Of a stretch of DNA of 64,000 nucleotides, positions 26,313-35,704 are shown one piece after another; position 1 is the stretch's first letter; each line of letters begins with the position of its first letter. The notes below the pieces were generated by a model that saw only the letters and a list, made by a program, of their open reading frames with translations, was not told the origin of the DNA and searched no databases. The position numbers and the translations under genes were made by a program. The DNA comes from Lewinella sp050633125 (GTDB lineage: Bacteria; Bacteroidota; Bacteroidia; Chitinophagales; Saprospiraceae): NCBI RefSeq assembly GCF_050633125.1, contig NZ_JBOEFX010000047.1, positions 1 to 64,000 on the forward strand. Direction: 5' to 3'.

Positions 26313-26359
26313 GGAGGCTAAGCGATTCAATTTAAGCGTGTCTACTTTTTGAAAAACCC
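26303..26359. repeat. 13-base perfect inverted repeat with flanking direct repeats
   Basis: GTTTTTCAAAAAG (26303-26315) and CTTTTTGAAAAAC (26347-26359) are exact inverse copies 31 bases apart. Each is followed on the plus strand by AAAGGAGGCT (near 26313 and 26363). The structure covers the DUF4271 promoter and could act as an operator or as the terminator of the upstream M20 gene. Confidence 0.6.
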
Positions 26360-26409
26360 CAAAGGAGGCTTAATTTATTTTTTGCGCAATATATTGTTAC
26401 AAATGTAAT

Positions 26410-27927
26410 TTATTCTTGCGGGATTTTGGTGCGTAGAATGCTATAGCAGACTTCTACTCCCCGGAAATAATTGCTGAGCATTAAATTTTCATCAGGGCTG
26501 TGTTGGTTGTTATCAGGATTAACCAAGGGGACGATCACTGCGGGCACTCCCAATGTTTCCACAAAAGGAGCTATTGGAATTGAGCCACCATGGGTACGGA
26601 TTTTAACGATATCCTCTTGTAAAACATCCACCATTGCGCCTTCCAGCCATGCTCCCGTAGGAGCATGGAGTGGCGTACGGAAAGCGCCATAAGCAACCTT
26701 GTATCCAAAGGATGCTATCCGCGGGTACTGATCGCGCTCGGCGGCAGTAGGCTCTCGTCCATCCGTGATCAGGTAATATCCCTGGGCTTTGATGTGGGCT
26801 TGTAACAGGTCCATCAACCGCTCCGCTTTACTTTCTTTTACCAAACGGATATCAAGGTTGGCTACTGCATTTGCTGGAATGATCGTACGTGCAGCAGCCC
26901 CCACCCAGCCGGCGGAAATGCCTCGAATATTTAAACTAGGGTACTGAATTGCCTCCTGCAAGCTGTTCCCAACGCCGTCTGGGGCAGCAAAACCAAGCTT
27001 ATGGTTGATCTCCGTTAGGTCATCAGGTACTTGTGCCAGTGTTTGGAGGGTCTTTTTATCGAGGGTAATTCCATCATACCAATAGGGGATTGTCACCAGC
27101 CCTGCGTCGTTTTTCATCGATGCTAGCAGCTGCGCTAAACGCAGGGCGGGGTTGGGGGCATAATTGCCATAGTGGCCGCTATGTAGTGGCACCTTTGGCC
27201 CGTATACCGTGATACGCGCCGTGGCGATGCCTCGGGCACCAAAAACCAAGGTGGGGCGGTTAGAAATGTGCGGCGGGCCATCCAAAATCACAAAATGATC
27301 AGCCGACAATACTTCCCGATAAGCTTCTACGACCGGCGGAAGGTTGGGTGAGCCAAGTTCTTCCTCTGTATCCATAATTACTTTGATGTTAAACGCCGGT
27401 TCTTCGCCTTGCTGTTGCAAGTGATCCCAAGCCGCCAAAAGCATGGCAATTGGCCCTTTGGCGTCCGAAGCTGCACGCGAAAAGATCCGGTAGCTGCGGT
27501 CTACGGCACGCCAATCCTGTGGCAGTTCTCCTAGAAAAGTGTAACCTTCCGTAGTGGGCTTGCCCAGCATCGGGGTATATGGCTCGCCAGACGCCCACTT
27601 GGCAGGGTCTACGGGTTGTCCGTCAATCTGCACGTAAAACAATACTGTTGGCAGGTCTTCTTTTACCATGTATTCGGCCAATAAAACCTCTATCCCTGCG
27701 GTAGGCAAGCGCTTCACGACAAAATCTCGCTGTCCAAACTGCGCTTCGCACCACTGAATATTGGGCTCCAATTCTGCAGGGTTATTGGCATCGCAAGGGA
27801 GGCTCAAAAAATCGCAGTATGCTGGAAGCATTGCAGCAGCAGCAGCTTCGGTTTGGTGTTTCTCTTGGGCCGATAATAGAGAGGTGGCTAATACTAAAAT
27901 AGTTAGAAGGAGTAGGGTGCGGGGCAT
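26410..27927 (-). CDS. M20 family metallopeptidase, exported
   Basis: A 505-residue peptidase with a signal peptide (MPRTLLLLTILVLATSLLSA). M20 features in order are SDAKGPIAML (bridging Asp), DTEEELGSPN (catalytic Glu and metal Glu), VILDGPP, PLHSGHYGNYAPNPALRL in the dimerisation domain, and the late NNQHSPDENL with the last metal His. The segment that in typical dipeptidases reads GHYDVQPVDP is here VQIDGQPVDP, with Gln100 in place of the first metal-binding His while Asp102 is kept. It is probably a periplasmic peptidase, but activity is uncertain unless the subfamily tolerates this change. The start at 27927 sits directly before the signal peptide. Confidence 0.85.
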   Translation of the reverse strand: MPRTLLLLTILVLATSLLSAQEKHQTEAAAAAMLPAYCDFLSLPCDANNPAELEPNIQWCEAQFGQRDFVVKRLPTAGIEVLLAEYMVKEDLPTVLFYVQIDGQPVDPAKWASGEPYTPMLGKPTTEGYTFLGELPQDWRAVDRSYRIFSRAASDAKGPIAMLLAAWDHLQQQGEEPAFNIKVIMDTEEELGSPNLPPVVEAYREVLSADHFVILDGPPHISNRPTLVFGARGIATARITVYGPKVPLHSGHYGNYAPNPALRLAQLLASMKNDAGLVTIPYWYDGITLDKKTLQTLAQVPDDLTEINHKLGFAAPDGVGNSLQEAIQYPSLNIRGISAGWVGAAARTIIPANAVANLDIRLVKESKAERLMDLLQAHIKAQGYYLITDGREPTAAERDQYPRIASFGYKVAYGAFRTPLHAPTGAWLEGAMVDVLQEDIVKIRTHGGSIPIAPFVETLGVPAVIVPLVNPDNNQHSPDENLMLSNYFRGVEVCYSILRTKIPQE

Positions 27928-28198
27928 AGATGGATGGTTAAATGGTTTGTTTGTTAGATGGTGATTTGGTTTTTGTGGTATCAATTGCTTCGGCAATTTG
28001 TCCTTTTCATCTTCCTTTTGAGAAGATTGGGCTGTTTAATTCAACAATATACGGAAAACGGAATTTTGTGATAGTGGAGGCGAGATGGGAGTTACTCGAC
28101 CTCCAAAACATAAGGATCCGTAGGCAGAAAATCATTCCTTTCACCAGTTAAGTGGTTAAAATAGATACCTGAGAATTCCAACGTATTGCGATGAACTT

Positions 28199-28717
28199 TC
28201 AATAAACTATCAGGATAAGCGATATAGAGACCATCTCAAAGAACCCTCTATTTGTCTCAGGAATAAAGGAAACAGCCTCAGCAAGGCTATTGCAATAAGC
28301 TTTGATCCTATTTTCTCTTAAAAAGAGAATGGAATCATTGGTAAGCAATAGTTTTTCAAAGTCATTTAAAACTGAATAGTGAAAATCAATCAACGAGTGG
28401 CTTGGTTTTTCCATACTTTGATCCTGCTGACCTAATGCTACATCTGAATTTTCTTTCAACTCATTTCTTATGGAATCGATATCTCTCCTAAAATCTTCCA
28501 TAAACTCGCCAATAGGTTTGTATTTCTTTTGGGATTCAGCATAGAGAAGATCCTGTGCACTGCTGTACAATAAATCGTTGTCTTCTTCAAGCTGTAAGGC
28601 GGCGTGGTGCTGACTTTCTAAAATGCTATTCAGTAAGTCTGTATCAACCCTGTCTCTCTGGCACGATGACACCAACAGAAGTGCAATACCTATCCATAGG
28701 ATGAAGGTTGTTTTCAT
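28199..28717 (-). CDS. Small lipoprotein resembling part of GldM domain 1
   Basis: A 172-residue protein with a lipoprotein signal (MKTTFILWIGIALLLVSSC; Cys19). The mature part is helical and contains LEEDNDLLYSSAQDLLYAES followed by KKYKPIGEFMEDF. This pattern (a helix, then 'KYxPI', then a second helix) matches the neighbour at 28733-29647 (SKRKYRPIEPVMDSI) and resembles the first helical periplasmic domain of GldM, the gliding/T9SS motor protein. It ends abruptly in a hydrophobic FFEMVSISLILIVY, so it may be a shortened copy. The start is 15 bases after the neighbour's stop. The GldM relation is my inference from pattern similarity. Confidence 0.7.
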   Translation of the reverse strand: MKTTFILWIGIALLLVSSCQRDRVDTDLLNSILESQHHAALQLEEDNDLLYSSAQDLLYAESQKKYKPIGEFMEDFRRDIDSIRNELKENSDVALGQQDQSMEKPSHSLIDFHYSVLNDFEKLLLTNDSILFLRENRIKAYCNSLAEAVSFIPETNRGFFEMVSISLILIVY

Positions 28718-28732
28718 GGGGCTTCGTTTTTA

Positions 28733-29647
28733 CTAATCGACAATAATGGAATAAGGAAAATCCTCTATCAATACCTGAATCTCTCCTGTCACAGGGTCTT
28801 TCAATTTTCCTGTGATGTGGATCGTTTTCTCATCCTTATAGATTGGGGCTGAAGTGTAATAGGCATAGCAACCCTTGACAGGTTTTAGTTCTTGGCCATC
28901 TACATAAATATGGAGATTGAAGCGCGAGTTTTCTGAACACAATTCGGCAAAATCTATTACGGCATTGTACGGACGACCCTTTACCGTTTTATTTTGTTGA
29001 GGAATCACTTGCGGAAAAAGATAGAACCCCCAACCAGATGAGCCCCCTGCAAATTGTGCCAAAAGGTAGATCAACGAAGTTTCTCTATGTATCAAATCTG
29101 TCTTTGTTTTAGCCAACAGCTGCTGTAAATCCGCATCTGTTAGCTTCAAGTACCCCTTATTAATCCAAAGAGAATCAACATCCAAAACATTGTCAGACAT
29201 CCATTGAAGATATTTTTCAGCATCTTCCTTTCTAAGTCCAATGCTATCCCCTTGCTCCTGTAAATACTGCTGATAATCATGTTTGATACGCAAACTTGTA
29301 GTGGTTAGTATCTGCGCTAAAAAAGAAAGTCCCTCTAATTGCTTTTCTTTCGAAAAATCCTCCTCATACCTCATGGTAAAGTCACAAACACCAACAGCGC
29401 TTATTGCTTTCCTAGTGAATAGTATTATACTATCCATTACAGGTTCAATAGGTCGGTATTTCCTTTTTGAATCATCTTGTAAAATACTTGATGTTCTCCT
29501 ATAGTTGTCCTCGGTAACTTCTCGTAACTTCTCATTTACCCGTTCCAAGGTCTCTAAAGTAGATTGGTGTAGTTCTTGTTCTTTCTCACCCGCACAAGCA
29601 CAGCACAGCCAGGGCAGTACAGCTGCCATTAATAGATAGCGCATCAT
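28733..29647 (-). CDS. Lipoprotein resembling GldM periplasmic domains 1-2
   Basis: A 304-residue protein with an N-terminal signal (MMRYLLMAAVLPWLCCACAG) consistent with lipidation. Residues about 20-200 are helical. A segment TDLIHRETSLIYLLAQFAGG precedes YLFPQVIPQ, then GRPYNAVIDFAE and NLHIYVDGQELKPVKGCYAY, ending in KDPVTGEIQVLIEDFPYSI. In GldM the helical domain is likewise followed by 'PVVVP...KGEPYEAEIFLA', 'YVNGQELPV' and a beta domain. Unlike GldM it lacks the N-terminal membrane helix that crosses to GldL and lacks domains 3 and 4. It may bind or modulate the secretion/gliding apparatus. Family similarity is inferred by eye. Confidence 0.7.
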   Translation of the reverse strand: MMRYLLMAAVLPWLCCACAGEKEQELHQSTLETLERVNEKLREVTEDNYRRTSSILQDDSKRKYRPIEPVMDSIILFTRKAISAVGVCDFTMRYEEDFSKEKQLEGLSFLAQILTTTSLRIKHDYQQYLQEQGDSIGLRKEDAEKYLQWMSDNVLDVDSLWINKGYLKLTDADLQQLLAKTKTDLIHRETSLIYLLAQFAGGSSGWGFYLFPQVIPQQNKTVKGRPYNAVIDFAELCSENSRFNLHIYVDGQELKPVKGCYAYYTSAPIYKDEKTIHITGKLKDPVTGEIQVLIEDFPYSIIVD

Positions 29648-29766
29648 AAATGATTGGTATTTTATAGGTTAAAACACCACCCTCATCAATGTTCCGGAAA
29701 TTAAAGGAGTAGGATTATTAGCATAACGTAGTAGGGAGAAAAAGTAACAGTCTGGAGTGATTTCAC

Positions 29767-29804
29767 GGAGGCCTCGAGTCATTAAACTGCTACTCGAAAC
29801 CTCC
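29767..29804 (-). terminator. Hairpin after the giant T9SS gene
   Basis: On the minus strand the arms at 29792-29804 and 29767-29779 pair over 13 positions (two G-U pairs) around a 12-base loop, 12 bases after the stop. No strong U-run follows, so termination efficiency is uncertain. Confidence 0.45.
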
Positions 29805-29815
29805 ATAAAACACAG

Positions 29816-32800
29816 TTATTTCCGTATTAATTTACCTGTGCCCAGCAAGTGCCCTTTCGCCCCAAGAAGCTGCAAACCATACCAACCTGGAGGTAGAAAG
29901 TGAACATCTAATTGCATCTTGCCTCCAGTCAGTGTAAACTGGGCTTGCTGCCGCCCCCAAGCATCAGTAACAACCAGGATGGCCCGCTCCGTAGCAGGAG
30001 ACCATTCTACATTCAAGTGGCCTTCATTCGGATTGGGAAATAGTCGCCAGGTGGTTGCTGCTGACGGGACGGTCGTCCAATTAATGAGGTCCACAAAATT
30101 GCGGCCGAGCGTATGGTAAACGGTATTGGTAATGATGGGATCATTAAAATCGAAATAGATAGCAGCCGTGTTTTCAATGCGCGTTTCTAAAGGAGCAGTA
30201 AGCAGAGGCTTTACCCGGTAAGAGACAAAACCTTGAGAACCATCGAGATTGGTGGTACTATCAGGCAGCAGTATATCATTGAACACAAATGACAGCGTAC
30301 GGGCGGTATCCAATTCCAATTCGTAGAGATGACTGCTAACTCCTGGCCGAAGCGTACGCATATCCAACCACGGGCTCAAGGTATCTCGAATGACGACCGT
30401 AAATGCGGTATCAGTACCTGTGTTTTGGAAACGAATGGTGTATTCCAGGCTCCGCTCGGGTAAGACATAGTGTTCCGTAGCATAACCCAGAGGTTCAGCT
30501 TGTTTGTCATTTGGATCATACGAAGCAGTGACCACGCGACAATCTTCGTCAACAAAAACATCTTCATCATCATTAGGAAACTGAGTTACGTACCCCACAC
30601 TGTAGATGCCATCCTCATTGGTGCCGCAACCTTCCAGGACCACAGATGGGTTGGAAAACCCCGGATGAAAAGGCTCTTGCTCTGCTTCCAATAGGAAGGT
30701 ATTCCCATTGGCGGGAAAACTTACGGTGGTGGTTTCGTCAGGGTTCAACGGAGGAATATCTTCTGGAACCTCCCAAAGCATTACGCCATCCTGAATAACA
30801 ATATAGCTACCTCCTGAACTGAGGGTCGCATCTCCTACGTTCCGTAAGGTAAAAACAACTTCTTCCGCATTGCACTCCCCACTAACCTGTAAACTTCCCC
30901 CTGACCATACTTCTGATGCTTGCGGACATGGGCCGTAAGGTAAACCAAGCGCCTGTACACAGAGGCTCCTCCCTACTATTGTATCACAAGCAACCTCTAC
31001 AAAAACAGTGAATTGCTGGTTTGCTCCTGGTGCAAGTGGTAATATTGGTGTAAAGAATAAGGTATCGCCTACGCTGCCCTGGTAAGTACCTGTAGTACCA
31101 TTGAAAGTAAGTTCTGGGGGTAAAACCACGGTGAGTAAGCCATTAAACAGGGTGTCTGTGCCTACGTTTCCGTAGGCCAACGTGAGGGCTCTATCAGCTA
31201 AGCACGGCCTCAATATCCCTACATCTATGCTTACTTCAAGCAAAGGGCAATTATCTAAAGGCTGCGCTAATAAAACCTGGCTTAAGGTTTCACCATAACC
31301 AGAAAAGACGATGGTCTGCCCATTTTCCTCGCAAGCTCCCCAAGTTGGCGAGTTGGCTACCAAACGAACTTGATAAGTCCCTTGTGGAACAGCTATCTGG
31401 TAATTGCCCTGACTATTGGTGTACTGATACTGCAGGTAGTTTTCTCCAGTAACCTCCACCAACCAACCCACAAGCGGTGTTTCACTCGCAAGACAATTTT
31501 CTGACCGATAGACCGTACCCTCGAGGATATTACATTCGTCGAGGATATCATTGATGATAATAGTACTTTCGCCAGTACAGCCATTTTCAGCGTTTGTCGC
31601 CATAACGGTATATGTTCCGCCACTGAAAACCGAAATCTGCGAGCCGCTTTCGCCAGTTGACCAACTGTAGTCCATTCCTTCCATGTCCGAGGTGACGGTT
31701 ATAAAGACACCATCTTCATCACACAAGCTTCCTGTTCGGCTTAGTGATAAAACTGGCGCTGAGAAATCCCCCACAACGATAATTTCCTGACTGGTAACGC
31801 AGCCGATTTCATCTTGTACCTCTAAAAGAAAGTTACCTACTCCTGAGGCAATAGCTTGAGGCGTGTTAGCAAAAACCACCCCATTTTGAGACCAGGTATA
31901 AGTGAGAATTCCTATCCCACCACTGGCCGTGCAGCTCAAAAGCCCTACTGGGTTGGCACAATTAAGGACAACCGGCTCGCAGTTTTCAATAATAATCTCA
32001 CTCCAAAACACGGTGTCTATCTTTCCACGACGAAGACAATTATCCATTAGGTCAATTCCTCCGTTCCCATCGTCTGGCCCTGCCAGCAAACGAAGATAAT
32101 AGGGGCGATTAGGTTCAATGCCTCCCAGAGGAGTGAGCGTATTGGACGTAGTAAAAGCGAGATAATCACCGGGCAAAGCATTAACATCAGCATACAGCGC
32201 GACTCCCCTAATATAACCGATAGGTAAATCAGCATCACTGTTCAATATCCAGTCTAATGGTTCTTCGGTGCAAAGTGTGTCGGCAAACAAGGTCAATGTA
32301 CCTACTTGCACAGGGCAAGGCAGCCACGCATCGCCATCGTCTTCATCATCAGGATCGTCAGCGAAGTAGCCGTCTGCGTCGGTATCTACGCCATTGGCAG
32401 GAGTCGAGTCACTGTCTTCTTCGTTCACGGCAACAACTTCGGCAAGGAAAAGTGAATCACCGTTGGCTTCCATGCGCAGGCTGAGGGTGAGGGTAGTATC
32501 TTCTTCACAAATGAGTTGATCTACTTGCCATTCGCCAGTAACAGGATTATAGTTGCCATTACTTCCGAGATAAGTATAACCAACAGGCACAGGGGCCGCG
32601 ACCGCAATACCCGTAGCGGTGCGTAAGTCGTTATTAGCTAAGCGGAGATGCAGGTCAAATATTTCACCTGCCTGGGGTTCCGTATTTGGCGTTTCCGAAA
32701 TTTGCAGTGACAAATCCGTACGGCAATCTTGCGCCAAAGGCTGGAAATCGACTTCCGTAAAACAGGATGGATCAGTCAAATCTTCGAATCGCAGGACTAC

Positions 32801-35455
32801 TGGTTTTGTATTGATATCTAAAGAGAGCGTCCTACTACCATAAGGCAGGTAGTCCGTGATAACTTCCTCGTCTTGGTACAATTGATAGCGCTCCGGCCCA
32901 GCATTGTCCGGAATTTTATTCACCGTTACCGAAAAATCAAAACTTGACCCTCCCGAAGAGCAATCTATCCAATTGGGCAAACTACCAGGGGTGATATCCA
33001 CGTACATTTCGCAATCGCAGTTTACTGGTTCAGGAGGTATGTAAGTGTAGATGTAGTTGCAAAGAGGCTCCATGACGTCTTGAATCGTCCACTGGATGGT
33101 ATTCTTGGCCAACGTTTCGTCGTAAAGCGGAAATGGGCCAGCCAATGTTTCCACACCATAGTTACCCGAAAACACGACCGTACCGTTTTCATCAAGTGCT
33201 TGCCAAATGGCACCTACTGCATCTGGATTTTCTACCACCAACGAGAAAGAAAATTCGTCGTCAGAACATTGGTTGGGTGTACCGTTGTCATTATTCGAAA
33301 CAAAGGGTGTAGCTATAGCAATAGGACATGTACATTGTATTACGGCAGCATTCGTAACCACCTCAACAGGCATCAAATCACCATTGACAAACTCAATTGA
33401 TGTAGGAGCACCAGAAACAATTACGCTTGCTGGGGAAACGTTAGATCCTATCCTAGAAAAACACAATACAGCAAGCGTATCTCCCGCTGACAAATCTGCA
33501 CCCTCCCAAAAAGGGTCGTTCCAGTTAACGGTAATATTACCAGGGTTAGGATTACTAAAAGAAGCCGATGTAAAGCCTATCAATGCGGGATTATGGTCAT
33601 TACTCCCCATGAACAAAAGTGCTGCTGGATCATAATTTACACTAAATTGAAATCCTAAAATATCATCAAACCCATCTACTACAAAAGGAGTGCATAATGG
33701 CTCAGAAGTACAGGCATTAACATCCCCGAGGCTTAGGGTCAAAGTATTTGGAGTTGCTATACAATCTGCCAGTGGATTATTTACAGCAATGGTCGACTGA
33801 CAATTACTGTTTTCAACATCATCGAATGCTAAATTAATCTGCGCTGGAGTCATTCCCGAATAAGGGCCGAGATCGGTTATGGAACCATAGTTACCCGAAT
33901 AAGTATTCCCTAGATTATCCTGAAGGCTCCATCCTTCTGTTCCCTCATTGGTCCCTGTAACAATGACTTGGATCGTGAAAAAATCATCTATACAAGTTGT
34001 AGGTGTACCATTATCGTAAACCGTCGTCATCCAATCAATAGATAGCTCGCAAAGCTCTCCCTCGCATGCCGAATCGACGGCGGGCAAAAGATAAGATTCC
34101 GAGCAGGAAACGCTCAGGTCTCGTACCATAATAACATGTTCTCCTCCATCGGCTGGTGCATCTACATAACCTACTTCGTCTCCAATGACCCACTGGTAAG
34201 CAAGGCTACCATCGATGAATACTTTATAAGTACCTCCAATAGGATTGATAAAATTGGCGGTAAAAGCGATGACATAAAAATCATCTGTGCAATCTAATGG
34301 CGTACCATTATCATTGACTAAGCCGGGACTAAAGTCCAGCGCTGCTTCGCAGTTACAATTTAAAGGAAGAGGAGGTTCGTAGGAATAGGCCAAAAAACAA
34401 TTACTGTCATTGGCATCATAAATAGTTAGTGCAATCGGTGATAGTTCCAATGTATTAGAAAATAAGGAAAAGGGGCCTATTTCGGTTGCTACGCCATAAG
34501 TTCCTGTAAACAAAAGGGTACCATTTTCATCTTCCGCAAACCAAATGCCCGTAGGATCCTGACTGTTATTGACCGTGATTAACAAGGAAAATTCGTCGTC
34601 AGAACATTCGGTGGGCGTGCCGTTGTCATCAAAAGGCAATAGCTCTTGGCTAAAGGTGAGTTCGCACGGGCAAGATACACTACCAGTATTCAAGATGAAC
34701 GGTAAATCTTCTTGTACTCCACCACTAATCACTTCCGTGGGAGTAGGGCTATTCCTGTAACTGAGGCTGGTAAGGTAACTGGTGGCCACAACTGGCGTAA
34801 AACACAACTCTAGCAAAGCTTCCTCTTCTGGAACACTGACGCCTTGCGCAAAGGGATCGTTCCAGGTAAGTGTTAGATTTCCCGGGCTTGGGTTACCAAT
34901 CGAAGCTGCCGTAAAGCCCACCATCACTGGGTTAAAGTTGGTGCTCCCCGTAAACGTGAGTAGCTCGGGATCATAACTAACACTGGTTTGTAGGCCAAGG
35001 ATATTATTAAAATTACTCGCTTGTACTGCTACGCAGATGTTCTCTGTACCGCAAGCATTGGTGTCGTTAAAAAAGAACGTTACGGGATCAAAAGGGCAAT
35101 TGGTGTACACGATAGGCAAGTCGTATACGACAAGGCAAGCATCATCGTCAAGGCTACGCATGGTCAGGCTATGCCCCACGCTATCAGCGGGAATGGGTAG
35201 GGTACCGCCACCATCGCCAAAAACACCCACAAATACCTGTTCGTTATCTAAGAGCATTTCGTAGTCACCGCTGATTCCGGAAGAGTTGTCAGAAAACGTG
35301 AGGCTGGAAAAATTATCACTACAATCTTCTGGGGTGTCATTGTCTTGTACGTAGCTAGAGAGGCTGTAGTAAAAGTCAACTATTGCATCACATTGCCCAG
35401 AGGCAACATTTATTCCTATTAAAAAAGCTATTCCAAACGTAAAGATATACTTCAT
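29816..35455 (-). CDS. Giant T9SS-secreted protein with cohesin-like and repeated Cys modules
   Basis: A 1,879-residue protein with a signal peptide (MKYIFTFGIAFLIGINVASG). Two cohesin-like domains lie at about 125-215 and 565-655; each has NACxxE, GxQxSVxYDP and PGNxTxxWNDPF blocks. Around them are five to six modules of about 90 residues marked by NDNGTPxxCxDD. The middle holds a DUF11-like domain and a DTDADGYFADDPDDEDDG stretch like calcium-binding repeats. Later come a Cna-B/SdrD-like domain, a conserved C-terminal beta module (PNDKQAEPLGYA...FDFNDPIITNTVYHTLG; DUF7619-like) and a T9SS type A sorting domain (LFPNPNEGHLNVEW...GTGKLIRK). It is probably surface-attached. The start at 35455 was chosen for the signal peptide. 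Confidence 0.88.
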   Translation of the reverse strand: MKYIFTFGIAFLIGINVASGQCDAIVDFYYSLSSYVQDNDTPEDCSDNFSSLTFSDNSSGISGDYEMLLDNEQVFVGVFGDGGGTLPIPADSVGHSLTMRSLDDDACLVVYDLPIVYTNCPFDPVTFFFNDTNACGTENICVAVQASNFNNILGLQTSVSYDPELLTFTGSTNFNPVMVGFTAASIGNPSPGNLTLTWNDPFAQGVSVPEEEALLELCFTPVVATSYLTSLSYRNSPTPTEVISGGVQEDLPFILNTGSVSCPCELTFSQELLPFDDNGTPTECSDDEFSLLITVNNSQDPTGIWFAEDENGTLLFTGTYGVATEIGPFSLFSNTLELSPIALTIYDANDSNCFLAYSYEPPLPLNCNCEAALDFSPGLVNDNGTPLDCTDDFYVIAFTANFINPIGGTYKVFIDGSLAYQWVIGDEVGYVDAPADGGEHVIMVRDLSVSCSESYLLPAVDSACEGELCELSIDWMTTVYDNGTPTTCIDDFFTIQVIVTGTNEGTEGWSLQDNLGNTYSGNYGSITDLGPYSGMTPAQINLAFDDVENSNCQSTIAVNNPLADCIATPNTLTLSLGDVNACTSEPLCTPFVVDGFDDILGFQFSVNYDPAALLFMGSNDHNPALIGFTSASFSNPNPGNITVNWNDPFWEGADLSAGDTLAVLCFSRIGSNVSPASVIVSGAPTSIEFVNGDLMPVEVVTNAAVIQCTCPIAIATPFVSNNDNGTPNQCSDDEFSFSLVVENPDAVGAIWQALDENGTVVFSGNYGVETLAGPFPLYDETLAKNTIQWTIQDVMEPLCNYIYTYIPPEPVNCDCEMYVDITPGSLPNWIDCSSGGSSFDFSVTVNKIPDNAGPERYQLYQDEEVITDYLPYGSRTLSLDINTKPVVLRFEDLTDPSCFTEVDFQPLAQDCRTDLSLQISETPNTEPQAGEIFDLHLRLANNDLRTATGIAVAAPVPVGYTYLGSNGNYNPVTGEWQVDQLICEEDTTLTLSLRMEANGDSLFLAEVVAVNEEDSDSTPANGVDTDADGYFADDPDDEDDGDAWLPCPVQVGTLTLFADTLCTEEPLDWILNSDADLPIGYIRGVALYADVNALPGDYLAFTTSNTLTPLGGIEPNRPYYLRLLAGPDDGNGGIDLMDNCLRRGKIDTVFWSEIIIENCEPVVLNCANPVGLLSCTASGGIGILTYTWSQNGVVFANTPQAIASGVGNFLLEVQDEIGCVTSQEIIVVGDFSAPVLSLSRTGSLCDEDGVFITVTSDMEGMDYSWSTGESGSQISVFSGGTYTVMATNAENGCTGESTIIINDILDECNILEGTVYRSENCLASETPLVGWLVEVTGENYLQYQYTNSQGNYQIAVPQGTYQVRLVANSPTWGACEENGQTIVFSGYGETLSQVLLAQPLDNCPLLEVSIDVGILRPCLADRALTLAYGNVGTDTLFNGLLTVVLPPELTFNGTTGTYQGSVGDTLFFTPILPLAPGANQQFTVFVEVACDTIVGRSLCVQALGLPYGPCPQASEVWSGGSLQVSGECNAEEVVFTLRNVGDATLSSGGSYIVIQDGVMLWEVPEDIPPLNPDETTTVSFPANGNTFLLEAEQEPFHPGFSNPSVVLEGCGTNEDGIYSVGYVTQFPNDDEDVFVDEDCRVVTASYDPNDKQAEPLGYATEHYVLPERSLEYTIRFQNTGTDTAFTVVIRDTLSPWLDMRTLRPGVSSHLYELELDTARTLSFVFNDILLPDSTTNLDGSQGFVSYRVKPLLTAPLETRIENTAAIYFDFNDPIITNTVYHTLGRNFVDLINWTTVPSAATTWRLFPNPNEGHLNVEWSPATERAILVVTDAWGRQQAQFTLTGGKMQLDVHFLPPGWYGLQLLGAKGHLLGTGKLIRK

Positions 35456-35704
35456 GAGTATCGCGTTTTGTGGTAGAGCCAAACCGAAAAATCAAGCTTG
35501 GGACTTACTGGGATTATTACACTTTCAAATATGCCTCAATCCACTAATACCAGCAAACGTATTTTTTTATATAAATTGAGGTTATAAAAACACAACTAGT
35601 TCAAACAAGCTATTTTCATCATTATTTATAAATCATATTAAAAAATAAATAATTTAAAAATAATCCAACTTATCGCCAATCTCAACGAAGCAGAGCGGCG
35701 TCAA

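Noticed and set aside
27928..28198. Possible small gene in the gap upstream of the M20 peptidase
   Set aside because: Short frames only, no signal peptide, domain or promoter pattern; I see nothing supportable there.
29816..35455. Repeated DNA segments that could suggest a CRISPR-like or mobile repeat array
   Set aside because: The repeats are in frame, degenerate, and correspond to repeated protein modules.
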